Source: Pusillimonas sp. T2 (GTDB lineage: Bacteria; Pseudomonadota; Gammaproteobacteria; Burkholderiales; Burkholderiaceae_B). Taken from it: 64,000 bases of DNA. The notes below the pieces were generated by a model. It had not been told where the DNA came from. It did not search any database and saw only the letters and a list, made by a program, of their open reading frames with translations. Location of the stretch: assembly GCF_002236805.1 (NCBI RefSeq), contig NZ_NIQA01000001.1, forward strand, positions 612,559 through 676,558. The letters run 5' to 3'. How positions within the stretch are numbered: the first letter of the stretch is position 1; each line of letters opens with the position of its first letter. Shown here piece after piece: positions 30,442-40,410 of this stretch. The position numbers were made by a program, and so were the translations under genes.

Positions 30442-30927
30442 ATGCCCGACCACGACGACCTGACGTTCGAGCTTGCGCGTATTGCGCAAGGCAAGGCCAT
30501 CAGACGTCGGCGTGCGAAGCCGCGCAGTGCGCCGACGCCTCAACCAGAAACGGCCCAGGGGTCGCCAACACAACGTATCGGCTTCGAAGCCGAGCACCGT
30601 GCCTGCGAGTTTCTGACGCAGCGCGGGCTTCAGGTCGTCGACAAGAACCTGCGCTGTAAAGCCGGGGAAATCGACATCGTTGCCATAGACCCGGACCAGA
30701 GCCTGCTGATATTTGTTGAGGTTAAATTACGCACCGGCCAAGACTTTGGCGGCCCAGCTGCCAGTGTAAACCGTGACAAGCAAGACAAACTACGCCGCGC
30801 GGCTTTGTTTTTTTTGCCTCGTCTGGCGCGTACCTGCTTTGGCGGCAACGAACCGGCCTGCCGCTTCGATGTAATAACCGTCGATAAAGCCGGGCTGACC
30901 TGGATCCGTAATGCCTTTGACACCTGA
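30442..30927 (+). CDS. YraN family (UPF0102) nuclease-fold protein
   Basis: Conserved protein with a restriction-endonuclease-like fold; its role is not established, though the family is linked to recombination or RNA/DNA maintenance. The 161-residue sequence has an N-terminal basic extension (about residues 16-35, RRRRAKPRS) followed by the core GFEAEHRACEFLTQRGLQVV and the PD-(D/E)xK-like pattern GEIDIVAIDP ... LIFVEVKLR. The family is about 120-130 residues, so the extra length is the N-terminal tail. The gene precedes the SIS-domain protein, as in E. coli. Confidence 0.85.
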   Translation: MPDHDDLTFELARIAQGKAIRRRRAKPRSAPTPQPETAQGSPTQRIGFEAEHRACEFLTQRGLQVVDKNLRCKAGEIDIVAIDPDQSLLIFVEVKLRTGQDFGGPAASVNRDKQDKLRRAALFFLPRLARTCFGGNEPACRFDVITVDKAGLTWIRNAFDT

Positions 30928-31008
30928 CAATACGCTCCTCGGGCCTTGTGCCAAAAAACGTTACATTACCTGACCTCGATTTACAACGCTCATGAGATAA
31001 TACCGGGC

Positions 31009-31602
31009 ATGGATATGACCTCTCGCATGTCGTCCCACTTCGACGACGCCATCGATACCTTCAAGGCCAGCGCACAGGCTTTGGCCGAGCCCCTTGCGGC
31101 ATCTGTCGACGTTTTATTTGCGGCACTGGCCAACAACAATAAAATTCTTGCTTGCGGCAACGGCGGTTCTGCCGCCGACGCTCAACACTTCATCGCCGAA
31201 CTTGTCGGACGTTTCGAGCGCGACCGCCTGCCATTGGCGGGTATTGCACTGAATACCGATACGTCCATTCTTACCGCTGTTGGCAACGACTACGGCTACG
31301 ATCACATCTTCGAGCGCCAGGTTACCGCACTGGGTCAACCCGGCGACATCCTGGTCGCCATCAGCACCAGCGGGAACTCACCCAACGTATTGCGGTCTAT
31401 CGAAGCAGCCCACGATCGCGAAATGATGGTGATCGCCCTGTCGGGCAAAGGCGGCGGCAAAATGAACGACGTCCTGCTCGACACCGACATCCACCTATGC
31501 GTGCCGCACGATCGCACCATGCGCATTCAAGAAGTCCACATTATCTTGTTGCATGCGTTGTGCGATGGTATCGATGCACTGCTCCTCGGAGACGCCCTGT
31601 AA
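31009..31602 (+). CDS. SIS-domain phosphosugar protein, GmhA/DiaA family
   Basis: Either sedoheptulose-7-phosphate isomerase (first step of ADP-heptose synthesis) or the DnaA-binding replication initiation factor DiaA; the two are homologous. The 197-residue protein has the SIS core ILACGNGGSAADAQHFIAEL, ISTSGNSPNVL, and LSGKGGGKMND, with GmhA-type residues E and H in QEVHIILLHALCD. The yraN-SIS-BON order matches the E. coli diaA locus, but the conserved H/E pair fits an active isomerase. The start at 31009 is chosen at MDMTSRMSSHF. The stop overlaps the BON lipoprotein start (TAATG). Confidence 0.85.
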   Translation: MDMTSRMSSHFDDAIDTFKASAQALAEPLAASVDVLFAALANNNKILACGNGGSAADAQHFIAELVGRFERDRLPLAGIALNTDTSILTAVGNDYGYDHIFERQVTALGQPGDILVAISTSGNSPNVLRSIEAAHDREMMVIALSGKGGGKMNDVLLDTDIHLCVPHDRTMRIQEVHIILLHALCDGIDALLLGDAL

Positions 31603-32315
31603 TGATTATGTCCATGCCAACCCTCCTCAAAAAAGGTTTTCTTGCCCCCCTGCTTGCGCTAACCACGCTCTTATCTGGTTGCGGCGTCATGCTGGTAGGC
31701 GGTGCTGCAACCACTGCAATGGTGGCCGCCGATCGTCGCACCGCCGGCGAGCAGGTTGAAGACCAGGCCATCGAAATGAAGATCGGCGCAGAAATGCGAC
31801 GCCTGTTTGGCGACCGTGCACGCGTCATCAGCGTGTCTTATGCCGGTCGCGTCTTGCTGGTGGGCGACGTCCCCAATGCGCAAGACAAAGCCCAGGCCGA
31901 AACCGCCGCAGCAGGCGTCGAGAACGTCAAAGAAGTCATTAACCGCATCCGCATCGGCGACATTACACCGCTCAGCGTGCGCACCAACGACACCTGGATC
32001 AGCACCAAAGTCAGAACCGCCCTGATCGAAGCCAAAGAAGTACCGGCACGCACCATTGTGGTCACCACCGAACGCGGCATTGTCTACCTGCAAGGCAAGG
32101 TCACCGAAACCGAGGGCGTGTTGGCAGCCAAGGTCGCCTCCAATGTTTCGGGGGTCAATGAAGTCGTCAAGCTGTTCACCATTGTTTCCCGCGAAAGCCT
32201 CGTGTCGCCGACAGCGCCTGTTTCCGACGCCTCGCGCAGCACAGCGGCTCAGCCCGCCAGCGCAACACCGGCTAGCAGCAGCGGCCCCGATACCCAAACA
32301 ATGCCTGTCCAATGA
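31602..32315 (+). CDS. BON-domain outer membrane lipoprotein (DolP/YraP-like)
   Basis: Envelope lipoprotein with two BON phospholipid-binding domains, related to E. coli DolP, which supports outer membrane integrity. The 237-residue precursor has a lipobox (TTLLSGC, Cys at about residue 27), BON domains near residues 50-120 and 125-195 (VISVSYAGRVLLVGDVPN and TIVVTTERGIVYLQGKV), and an Ala/Ser-rich C-terminal tail of about 40 residues not found in DolP. ATG codons at 31602, 31608 and 31614 are possible; GGAG at 31588-31591 favours the first. Overlaps tlpA in ATGA. Confidence 0.9.
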   Translation: MIMSMPTLLKKGFLAPLLALTTLLSGCGVMLVGGAATTAMVAADRRTAGEQVEDQAIEMKIGAEMRRLFGDRARVISVSYAGRVLLVGDVPNAQDKAQAETAAAGVENVKEVINRIRIGDITPLSVRTNDTWISTKVRTALIEAKEVPARTIVVTTERGIVYLQGKVTETEGVLAAKVASNVSGVNEVVKLFTIVSRESLVSPTAPVSDASRSTAAQPASATPASSSGPDTQTMPVQ

Positions 32316-32806
32316 GCAAACTTAAAATCTTTATTGTGGCGGCGGTAGCCGCCGTCGGCCTGCTGGCCTGGCAACTGTCCTCGCCCGCACGCACCGCACC
32401 CCAGGTATCGTTCACCAACCTGCAGGGCAAAACCTTTACTACCGAAGACCTCCGCGACAAAGTCGTCATGGTCAAGTTCTGGGCCACCAGCTGCGTGACT
32501 TGCATCCAGCAAATGCCCGATACTGCAGCTACCTACACCGCGCTGGCCGACCAAGGCTACGACGTCATTGCCGTCGCCATGGACTACGACCCCATCGACT
32601 ATGTCCGTAATTACGCCGAAACCCGCGAGCTCCCGTTTAATGTTGTGCACGATGCCGACGGCAAAATTGCCGCCGCCTTCGGCAACGTCCAGCTCACGCC
32701 AACGGCATTCCTTATCGATAAAGACGGCAACATCGTCAAGCGTTATCTTGGCAACTACAATAAAGAAGAATTCGTCAAAACCGTTCAGCGCGCGCTGGCC
32801 GGTTAA
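32312..32806 (+). CDS. TlpA-family membrane-anchored thioredoxin-like protein
   Basis: Predicted thiol-disulfide protein working on the periplasmic side of the inner membrane. The 164-residue product has an N-terminal hydrophobic anchor (IFIVAAVAAVGLLAWQL) and a redoxin domain with the CxxC pair in WATSCVTCIQQMP near residue 54, and the cis-Pro region LTPTAFLID. The CVTC dipeptide between cysteines is less usual than the CPPC of TlpA proteins. It overlaps the BON lipoprotein gene by four bases, so may act in envelope redox homeostasis; the substrate is unknown. Confidence 0.85.
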   Translation: MSKLKIFIVAAVAAVGLLAWQLSSPARTAPQVSFTNLQGKTFTTEDLRDKVVMVKFWATSCVTCIQQMPDTAATYTALADQGYDVIAVAMDYDPIDYVRNYAETRELPFNVVHDADGKIAAAFGNVQLTPTAFLIDKDGNIVKRYLGNYNKEEFVKTVQRALAG

Positions 32807-33736
<930 letters not shown>

Positions 33737-33739
33737 CGC

Positions 33740-34471
33740 ATGCGGTCTATTCATACCCGTTTACCCACACAACGGGCACGACGGGCGTATGCACAGCATG
33801 CGCCCGTTTGGTTATTCGACCTCGACAACACACTGCACGACAGCTCCCGCGCCATTTTCAAAGTCATCGACGGGAAAATGACAGACGCCGTGGCGCAATG
33901 TCTCGATGTTGATATCGACTTGGCAAACGAGCTTCGCGCACGCTACTGGAAACGCTACGGCGCAACCGTTATCGGGTTGGTCAAGCACCATAACGTAAAC
34001 GCCCGCGAATTTCTGCGCATCAGCCACGATTTCGATGCCGAGCCGCTAGTGCATTCCGAGCCAGGTCTGGCGCGCAAGTTTTCGCGCTTGCCTGGCAGAA
34101 AGGTATTGCTTACCAACGCGCCTCACGACTATGCCCGGTCGGTGCTTAAAACGCTGGGCCTGCTGCCGTACTTCGATATGATCTGGTCGATCGACCATAT
34201 GAGGCTGCAGGGCAATATTCGCCCTAAACCTTCACGCGCCCTAATGCGACAAGTCGTAGCGCGGCTAGGCACTCGCCCCGATCAGGTCATTTTGGTTGAA
34301 GACACTCTGAAAAATTTGAAAACAGCACGCCAGATGGGTTTACGTACCGTGCACATTTTTCACCCAGGGACACCGTTTTCGGCCATGCACAGCGGGCGCA
34401 ACAGCTACGTTAACCTGCGTATCAGTACCCTGGGCACACTACTAACCGCCAAACGGCCATTACGACGGTAA
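33740..34471 (+). CDS. HAD-family pyrimidine 5'-nucleotidase
   Basis: Predicted phosphatase of pyrimidine nucleotides, SDT1/YjjG-type. The 243-residue protein has the nucleophile motif WLFDLDNTLHD near residue 24, motif II LLTNAP near 122, and motif III/IV Lys-Pro plus ILVEDTLKNLKTA near 190. In Burkholderiales argB is commonly followed by this gene and then slmA; slmA does not follow here and the next gene is moeB on the opposite strand. Substrate is inferred from the family. Confidence 0.85.
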   Translation: MRSIHTRLPTQRARRAYAQHAPVWLFDLDNTLHDSSRAIFKVIDGKMTDAVAQCLDVDIDLANELRARYWKRYGATVIGLVKHHNVNAREFLRISHDFDAEPLVHSEPGLARKFSRLPGRKVLLTNAPHDYARSVLKTLGLLPYFDMIWSIDHMRLQGNIRPKPSRALMRQVVARLGTRPDQVILVEDTLKNLKTARQMGLRTVHIFHPGTPFSAMHSGRNSYVNLRISTLGTLLTAKRPLRR

Positions 34472-34532
34472 CACCAGGGCCGTACCCGCCAGACCGCTGC
34501 GAAAGCCAAGGCAGCCTCTCAAAACCTCACCC

Positions 34533-35285
34533 CTAGCAGGACGACGCGCAGACCGGGCAACCCGGGTCTTGCCGATACTTAATTTGATGCCACTGCATGG
34601 TCAAGGCATCGAGACACTGCAACCGCCCCACTAACGGCTCGCCTATACCGGCAATGACCTTAATGGCCTCTGCCGCCTGCATGCTGCCCACAATGCCCAC
34701 CAAGGGCCCCAGCACGCCAGTCGTCGCGCAATTCAGCTCGTCTACCTCGTCGCCTTCAGGAAACAGGCAATGGTAGCAGGGCGCATCGGGGCGACGGAGG
34801 TCGAACACACTGACTTGCCCCGAAAAGCGTATGGCTGCGCCTGAAACCAAAGGCTTACGGTGCGCTACGCACGCCCTATTAACGGCGTGACGCGTGGCAA
34901 AGTTGTCGCAGCAATCCAGTACAACGTCAACGTCGGCAACGGCCTGTGAAAGCGCCGCATCGTCAAGCCGTTCGAGGCGTGGCACCACGCTAACAAAAGG
35001 GTTGATAGCGTTCAGCGTCTGACGTCCCGATTCGGCCTTGGGGACGTCGAGCCGGGCGGTATCGTGCATGATCTGGCGTTGCAAGTTCCCAATATCAACG
35101 ACATCGTCGTCGGCCAGAACAATATGCCCCACACCGGCAGCAGCCAAATACATCGCCGCCGGCGACCCTAAGCCACCGGCCCCCACAATGAGTACTCGTG
35201 CGGCCAGCAGCTTTTCTTGCCCCTCGATGCCCAGCTCGTCGAGCAAGATATGACGCGCATACCGCAGAAGCTGCGCGTCATCCAT
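34533..35285 (-). CDS. moeB: HesA/MoeB/ThiF-family adenylyltransferase
   Basis: E1-like enzyme that adenylates the C-terminus of a sulfur carrier protein (MoaD or ThiS). The 250-residue protein has the nucleotide-binding loop VLIVGAGGLGSPAAMYLAAA near residue 30, the Arg finger near RQIMHD, the Asp in DVVLDCCDNFATRHAVN, and zinc-binding Cys pairs (CYHCLF and CPVCASSC). The short length, without a rhodanese domain, matches MoeB/ThiF. Function in molybdopterin versus thiamine cannot be decided from the sequence; thiG and thiD are in this window but 30 kb away. Start overlaps the ctpA stop in TGATG. Confidence 0.9.
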   Translation of the reverse strand: MDDAQLLRYARHILLDELGIEGQEKLLAARVLIVGAGGLGSPAAMYLAAAGVGHIVLADDDVVDIGNLQRQIMHDTARLDVPKAESGRQTLNAINPFVSVVPRLERLDDAALSQAVADVDVVLDCCDNFATRHAVNRACVAHRKPLVSGAAIRFSGQVSVFDLRRPDAPCYHCLFPEGDEVDELNCATTGVLGPLVGIVGSMQAAEAIKVIAGIGEPLVGRLQCLDALTMQWHQIKYRQDPGCPVCASSC

Positions 35286-36799
35286 CAGTCAACCTTAATC
35301 ATGCCTTCGGGAGTGAAGCGGTAACGCTCGACACCCGACGTATTGGCGCCATCAGAGGCACGCGCAGGGACTTCAGCCGTTTTTACGGCGCCGCTGTCAT
35401 TTTTTTTTTCGGCCCCGGCATCAGCCTTGGCAACGATTTCATTCTTCTTGACCTGCTTACCTTCAAGCAAATTAATGGCCTGCTGCAGCTGGAAATCGTC
35501 TTTACCGCCAAACTCGAACATCTTGACATCGGGCGGCGCCATATCTTGCTCATCTTCCTGGGGCGTTACGACCTCGGGGGCCGACGAACCATTGGCCAGA
35601 TGATGTTGAAGATCGGCTTCACGAGGAATGCGGAACAAGTTGCCCTGCGGCGTGTCGTCGACAACAACGTCGGGTTCGACGCCTGTTGCCTGGATAGACC
35701 GCCCGCTTGGGGTGTAATACAAAGCCGTTGTCAGTTTGATGCCGGAGTCTTCGGTAAGCGGCAACACGCTTTGTACCGAGCCCTTGCCAAACGAACGGTT
35801 GCCCAGCACCTTGGCGCGCTTGTGATCTTGCAACGCGCCGGCGACAATCTCGGAGGCCGAGGCCGAACCAACGTTGATCAACACCACCATGGGCACTGTT
35901 TTGGCCCATTCGGGGAAAACGACATCGCTGTTGGACACGCCACCGAAGCTGCGCACGTAGTTCACTGGCTTGGCGTGATATTCGCGGTTCGACGACGGAA
36001 TACGGCCTTTGGTTGACACGACCAGGACATCTGGCTTGAGGAAAGCCGACGACACACCAATGGCGGCATCGAGCAGACCACCTGGGTCGTTACGCAAATC
36101 GAGGACCAACCCTTTAGGGGCCTTGCCACCCCCAAGCTCGCGCAACTGGCGAGCCAGGTCGGACACGGTGCGCTCTTGGAACTGGGCAATACGTACATAA
36201 CCGATATCGTCAGGCAACATTTTGCTGCGCACGCTACGTACCTTGATCATGTCGCGGATGATTTTTACCATCAGGGGCTTGTCTTGGCCTGCTCGCTGAA
36301 TAGTAAGCACGATAGGCGTTTGGGGCTCGCCACGCATGAGTTTGATGGCTTCGCTAAGGGTCATACCCTTGGTGGGCTTGCCATCAATGTGCGTGATCAG
36401 GTCACCCGACAAAATGCCGGCACGGGCGGCCGGAGTGTCTTCAATGGGCGCGATGACTTTAGGCATGCCGTCTTCGCTGCCGATTTCGATACCCAACCCG
36501 CCAAAACCACCCTGGGTTATGGCTTCCATTTCTTTGAAAGCTTCAGGGTCGAGATAAGCCGAATGCGGATCAAGGTCGTTGAACAGACCTTTGATGGCCT
36601 CATTCATGAGCTTTTGATCGGTCAGGGGTTCGACGTAACTGGCCTTGATGGCGGAAAACACATTGGCGAACTGCTGCAGCTCGCGCAACGGCAAAGGCTC
36701 GCCGCGCTGCGCAACTGCAGAAATACCCAGGCTGAGCAGCACGCCGCCGACCGCGCCCATCATGACCAGACCAAAACGACCAAACTTGCGAGTGCTCAT
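35285..36799 (-). CDS. ctpA: S41-family C-terminal processing protease
   Basis: Periplasmic serine protease of the CtpA/Prc type that degrades or trims envelope proteins. The 504-residue protein has an N-terminal signal/anchor (LVMMGAVGGVLLSLGISAVA), a PDZ domain (about residues 95-185) and the S41 catalytic core with the Ser in INVGSASASEIVAGAL and the general-base Lys in SFGKGSVQ. The C-terminus carries a 60-residue low-complexity tail. The ATG at 36799 has AGGA six bases upstream. Adjacent envC suggests joint control of peptidoglycan remodelling. Confidence 0.93.
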   Translation of the reverse strand: MSTRKFGRFGLVMMGAVGGVLLSLGISAVAQRGEPLPLRELQQFANVFSAIKASYVEPLTDQKLMNEAIKGLFNDLDPHSAYLDPEAFKEMEAITQGGFGGLGIEIGSEDGMPKVIAPIEDTPAARAGILSGDLITHIDGKPTKGMTLSEAIKLMRGEPQTPIVLTIQRAGQDKPLMVKIIRDMIKVRSVRSKMLPDDIGYVRIAQFQERTVSDLARQLRELGGGKAPKGLVLDLRNDPGGLLDAAIGVSSAFLKPDVLVVSTKGRIPSSNREYHAKPVNYVRSFGGVSNSDVVFPEWAKTVPMVVLINVGSASASEIVAGALQDHKRAKVLGNRSFGKGSVQSVLPLTEDSGIKLTTALYYTPSGRSIQATGVEPDVVVDDTPQGNLFRIPREADLQHHLANGSSAPEVVTPQEDEQDMAPPDVKMFEFGGKDDFQLQQAINLLEGKQVKKNEIVAKADAGAEKKNDSGAVKTAEVPARASDGANTSGVERYRFTPEGMIKVD

Positions 36800-36822
36800 G
36801 CACATTCCTGTATGTAAACGAA

Positions 36823-38304
36823 TTAACGCCCCAACCAAAGTTGCGGGTTGACGGGCTTGCCGTTATGCCGAATCTCGAAGTATAGACCGGACTCGACCTG
36901 CCCACCGGTTGCCCCAACCGTGGCAATGGCATCGGACACCTTCACGGTATCACCCACCTGCCGCAGCAAGCTTTGATTGTAAGCATAGACAGAGAGATAG
37001 CCCTGCCCGTGATCGACAATAAGTAGATTACCAAAACCATTGAACCAACCGGCATAGGCCACTCTGCCGGGCGCGACCGGACGAACACGGGTGCCTTCGC
37101 GCGCACGAAGAACAATACCCCGCCAGACCCCGCCGTCGGGGCGCTCCATGCCAAATCGGCCCTGGATTTCCCCCTTCACCGGCAGAGGCAGGTTTTTACT
37201 AAGACCCTTCAAAACCGCAACAGGTTCCGCAGATTCCGGTTCAGTCGGCCCGCTATCCTCGTCGTCGTCGGCGGCAGTGGGGGCCATACGCTCGGCCGGA
37301 CGGCGAGCGACCTGCGGCGGCGGTGCCGTTTCCTGGGCTTTTGCCGGCTCGGCATCGTCATTACCTATGGCATCGACAGTGACCACATCGGTTTCAGGTG
37401 CGACACGAACCTGCTCAAGCGCCTTAGCCTGACGTTCGGCCTCGGCCGCTTTGGCACGCTGTTCTGCGGCAAGCCGTTCACGCTCGGCTTTTGCTTTGGC
37501 CTCTGCAGCTCTGCGCGCGGCCTCTTCAGCTGCGCGCTTTTCACGCGCAATACGCTCGGCCTCGCGCTGACGGGCAATTTCGACCTGCAGCCCATCGACC
37601 AGAGACTCGAGACGGGTTTCGTTGCGCGCCAGGGTTTTGGCTTGCTGTCGCTGCGTTTTAAGCTCGGAATCAATCCGGGCCAGCACCTTCAGGCGCTCGG
37701 CCTTCTGGGCTTCGAGCTCAACTTTCTTCTGACTGGTTTCTGTCGTGAGTTCGGCCAGTTCGGCCTGCCGGGCAACCTGATTAGTTTGAAGACGCGACAG
37801 ACGCTTGACACTGGCATCGAGCGCGCGCACCGAGTCGGCCTGGGCTTGCGACACGTAACCCAAATAGCCCAGTTCGCGCCCGATTTCTTGCGGGTTGTCA
37901 CCGGACAGCAACGCAGCCCAGGGCGACAAACCGCCGGCATACTGGGCCCGCAACTGATCGGCTAGCTCTGCTTGATGACGCTCGACATCGGCTTTGCCTT
38001 TGGCAATTTGCGTTTCAAGCGTCGCCAACTGCGCACGCACGGCCTTGTCTTGGCGCTCAAGCTCGTCAAGACGCCGGTTGATGCCGGAAATGGCAGACTC
38101 GGACTCACGCAAAGCAGACGCGGCATCGTCGCGTGAAGACGTTTGCTTGTCGATGTCTTTTTGCAGCTCGGCAATGCGTTCGCGCAATTCAGTTTGCTGA
38201 CGGCGTGCCTCGGCCTGCCGGGCTTCGAGGGCCTGGGAGGATTGATTGCCCGACGCAACACCCGCCCACAGGACCAACATTGCGCAACCGAGCACACGCC
38301 GCAT
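36823..38304 (-). CDS. envC: Murein hydrolase activator EnvC
   Basis: Periplasmic activator of the amidases AmiA/AmiB in cell separation. The 493-residue protein has a signal peptide (GCAMLVLWAGVASG), long coiled coils (about residues 25-270, with charged heptads), an Ala/Pro/Glu-rich linker and a C-terminal M23/LytM domain (about 380-490). The domain is degenerate: YAYNQ and LYFEIRHNG replace the zinc-binding HxxxD and HxH of active M23 peptidases, as expected for an activator and not an enzyme. It lies between gpmA and ctpA. Confidence 0.93.
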   Translation of the reverse strand: MRRVLGCAMLVLWAGVASGNQSSQALEARQAEARRQQTELRERIAELQKDIDKQTSSRDDAASALRESESAISGINRRLDELERQDKAVRAQLATLETQIAKGKADVERHQAELADQLRAQYAGGLSPWAALLSGDNPQEIGRELGYLGYVSQAQADSVRALDASVKRLSRLQTNQVARQAELAELTTETSQKKVELEAQKAERLKVLARIDSELKTQRQQAKTLARNETRLESLVDGLQVEIARQREAERIAREKRAAEEAARRAAEAKAKAERERLAAEQRAKAAEAERQAKALEQVRVAPETDVVTVDAIGNDDAEPAKAQETAPPPQVARRPAERMAPTAADDDEDSGPTEPESAEPVAVLKGLSKNLPLPVKGEIQGRFGMERPDGGVWRGIVLRAREGTRVRPVAPGRVAYAGWFNGFGNLLIVDHGQGYLSVYAYNQSLLRQVGDTVKVSDAIATVGATGGQVESGLYFEIRHNGKPVNPQLWLGR

Positions 38305-38309
38305 GACGC

Positions 38310-39062
38310 TTATTCCTTTTTGGCTTTACCCTGGGCTGCAACCGCAGCCATGGCCGCCTCGATTTCGGCGGCGTCACCCAGATAATAATGACGAATAGGC
38401 TTGAGATCGTCGTCAAGCTCGTAGACCAGGGGCTGGCCGGTAGGAATATTCAGCGACACGATATCGTCGTCGGAAATGCCGTCGAGATGCTTGATCAGCG
38501 CCCGCAGACTGTTGCCGTGCGCCGCGACCAATACGCTGCGACCAGAACGCAAGGCCGGTGCTATAGAGTCGTTCCAGAAAGGCACCACACGCGTAACGGT
38601 GTCTTGCAGACATTCGGTTGCCGGGAGCTGGTCGGCAGGGATTTTGGCGTAACGCTTGTCAAAACGCGGGTGGCGCGGATCATCGAGCTCGAGCGGATTA
38701 GGCGCGATGGCATAAGCGCGGCGCCACACCAGCACTTGCTCTTCGCCATACTTGGCGGCCGTTTCGGCCTTGTTAAGGCCTTGCAAAGCACCATAATGGC
38801 GCTCGTTCAGGCGCCAGCTCAGGCCCACCGGCGTGTGCATAGCATCCATAGCGTCAAGGGCGATCCAGAGCGTACGAATGGCCCGCTTGAGCACCGACGA
38901 AAAAGCGATGTCGAACTCAAAGCCTTCGTTCTTGAGCAGTTCACCGGCTTTGCGGGCCTGTTCGCGACCGGTTTCGGTCAGGTCGACATCGGTCCAGCCG
39001 GTAAAGCGGTTTTCGAGGTTCCATTGGCTTTCGCCGTGGCGCATGAGTACGAGTTTATGCAT
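38310..39062 (-). CDS. gpmA: 2,3-bisphosphoglycerate-dependent phosphoglycerate mutase
   Basis: Glycolytic enzyme that interconverts 3- and 2-phosphoglycerate. The 250-residue protein has the phospho-His motif [18 protein letters not shown] at residues 5-22, ERHYGALQG and the second His in [11 protein letters not shown]. It precedes envC by five bases and diverges from the rhodanese-grxC-secB genes. Confidence 0.96.
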   Translation of the reverse strand: MHKLVLMRHGESQWNLENRFTGWTDVDLTETGREQARKAGELLKNEGFEFDIAFSSVLKRAIRTLWIALDAMDAMHTPVGLSWRLNERHYGALQGLNKAETAAKYGEEQVLVWRRAYAIAPNPLELDDPRHPRFDKRYAKIPADQLPATECLQDTVTRVVPFWNDSIAPALRSGRSVLVAAHGNSLRALIKHLDGISDDDIVSLNIPTGQPLVYELDDDLKPIRHYYLGDAAEIEAAMAAVAAQGKAKKE

Positions 39063-39081
39063 GACAAAAAAGACCTAAAAG

Positions 39082-39107
39082 TTGAATTATCGCGTCCATT
39101 TTATAAT
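39082..39107 (+). promoter_or_regulatory. Possible promoter of the rhodanese-grxC-secB operon
   Basis: A perfect TATAAT lies at 39102-39107, but the nearest TTGAAT (39082-39087) is only 14 bases upstream, so the -35 assignment is doubtful. The spacer separates divergent gpmA. Confidence 0.35.
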
Positions 39108-39151
39108 CCCTGTAAACCTTGACCATTTCAAGCATCAACCTGGGACACATC

Positions 39152-39565
39152 GTGGATTTCATTCTTAGTGAGAACAACCTTTACATTTTACTGATTGCCG
39201 TCGTTTCCGGCCTAATGTTGTTGTGGCCGACGCTCATGCGCGGCAGCCGCGCATCCAGCGTGAGCGTATCCGAGGCTGTCCAACTGGCCAACCAAAAACA
39301 AGGCATCTTCATCGATGTACGCCCGCACGAACGCTTCAAGGCCGGCAGCATCGCTCAGGCACGCAATGTCCCATTAGCCGACATCGACGCCAAAATGTCC
39401 AGCCTGCCCAAAGACAAACCACTCATCGTGTTTTGTGATCAGGGCCGCATTTCAGGCTCGGCGGCCAGCAAATTGCGCAAAAACGGTTTCGCCGAGGTCG
39501 TCAGCCTTGAGGGCGGCCTGAACAAATGGACAGAAGCCGGCATGCCTACGTCGGCAAAACATTAA
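39152..39565 (+). CDS. Membrane-anchored rhodanese-domain protein
   Basis: Predicted sulfurtransferase or related regulatory domain, anchored in the inner membrane. The 137-residue product (GTG start; an upstream TTG start would give 148) has an N-terminal hydrophobic helix (LYILLIAVVSGLMLLWPTL) and a rhodanese domain with the loop Cys in LIVFCDQGRISGSAA and the usual IDVRPHERFKAGSI. The GTG is preferred because GGGAC lies about 7 bases ahead. Gene order rhodanese-grxC-secB is conserved in betaproteobacteria, suggesting a role in thiol or translocation homeostasis. Confidence 0.85.
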   Translation: MDFILSENNLYILLIAVVSGLMLLWPTLMRGSRASSVSVSEAVQLANQKQGIFIDVRPHERFKAGSIAQARNVPLADIDAKMSSLPKDKPLIVFCDQGRISGSAASKLRKNGFAEVVSLEGGLNKWTEAGMPTSAKH

Positions 39566-39594
39566 ACCCAATCGCATCACCCAAAGGAACACAC

Positions 39595-39852
39595 ATGGCC
39601 GTCGTTACGATGTATAGCACCGCCGTCTGCCCGTTCTGCGTGCGCGCAGAAATGCTGCTGAAACAGCGCGGCGTCACCGAAATCCAAAAAATCCGTATTG
39701 ACACCGACCCGGCGCAACGCGAAGCCATGATGGCGCGCACCAATCGCCGCACCGTACCGCAAATCTTTATCGACGACACGCATGTCGGCGGATACGATGA
39801 CCTGGCAGCACTAGACAGGGCCGGCGGTCTGATGCCCTTGCTGAGCAAATAA
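39595..39852 (+). CDS. grxC: Glutaredoxin 3
   Basis: Small dithiol oxidoreductase reduced by glutathione. The 85-residue product carries the CPFC active site ([15 protein letters not shown]), TVPQIFIDD with the cis-Pro, and GGYDDLAAL, the glutathione-binding end. The ATG at 39595 is chosen; the longer open frame overlaps the rhodanese gene. GGAAC lies before it. Confidence 0.95.
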   Translation: MAVVTMYSTAVCPFCVRAEMLLKQRGVTEIQKIRIDTDPAQREAMMARTNRRTVPQIFIDDTHVGGYDDLAALDRAGGLMPLLSK

Positions 39853-39905
39853 TTCGTAAACTGCGGCATGGCAATAGTGCCATGCCCAAACTCATAGGAA
39901 GACAA

Positions 39906-40409
39906 ATGGCCGAACAGGACCAAGCCGCTCAAGGCAATAACACCCCCGACCCCAGCTTCAATCTGCAGCGCACCTACGTTAAAGACCTGTCGCTCGAAAT
40001 GCCCAACGCGCCCCAGATTTTTCTGGAACAGGAAGGCCCGAGCGTCGAAGTCACCATCAATGTCGGCGGCCAGCAACTGGCAGAAAGCATCTACGAATCA
40101 ACCGTAACAGTGACCGTCACGACCAAAATCCAGGACAAAACCCTGTACCTGATCGAAGCGACGCAAGCCGGTATTTTCGAAGCAGCCAACATCCCCGCCG
40201 AACAACTCGACCCGCTGTTGGGCATTGTCTGCCCGACCATGCTTTACCCGTACTTGCGCGCCACCGTTGCCGACGCCATCACGCGTACAACTCTGCCCGC
40301 ATTGCACCTAGCCGAAGTCAACTTCCAGGCACTCTATGAGCAACGTCTGGCACAAATAGCCGAGCAACAATCGGACATCCAACTGCCGCCCGGCGCAACG
40401 CGTCAGTAA
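39906..40409 (+). CDS. secB: Protein-export chaperone SecB
   Basis: Tetrameric chaperone that keeps precursors unfolded and delivers them to SecA. The 167-residue product shows the conserved [20 protein letters not shown] segment and the acidic/aromatic grooves of SecB ([25 protein letters not shown]). The ATG at 39906 is preferred because AGGAAGAC lies just ahead; an in-frame upstream ATG gives only an extra 8 residues. Two bases separate it from gpsA. Confidence 0.96.
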   Translation: MAEQDQAAQGNNTPDPSFNLQRTYVKDLSLEMPNAPQIFLEQEGPSVEVTINVGGQQLAESIYESTVTVTVTTKIQDKTLYLIEATQAGIFEAANIPAEQLDPLLGIVCPTMLYPYLRATVADAITRTTLPALHLAEVNFQALYEQRLAQIAEQQSDIQLPPGATRQ

Positions 40410-40410
40410 C

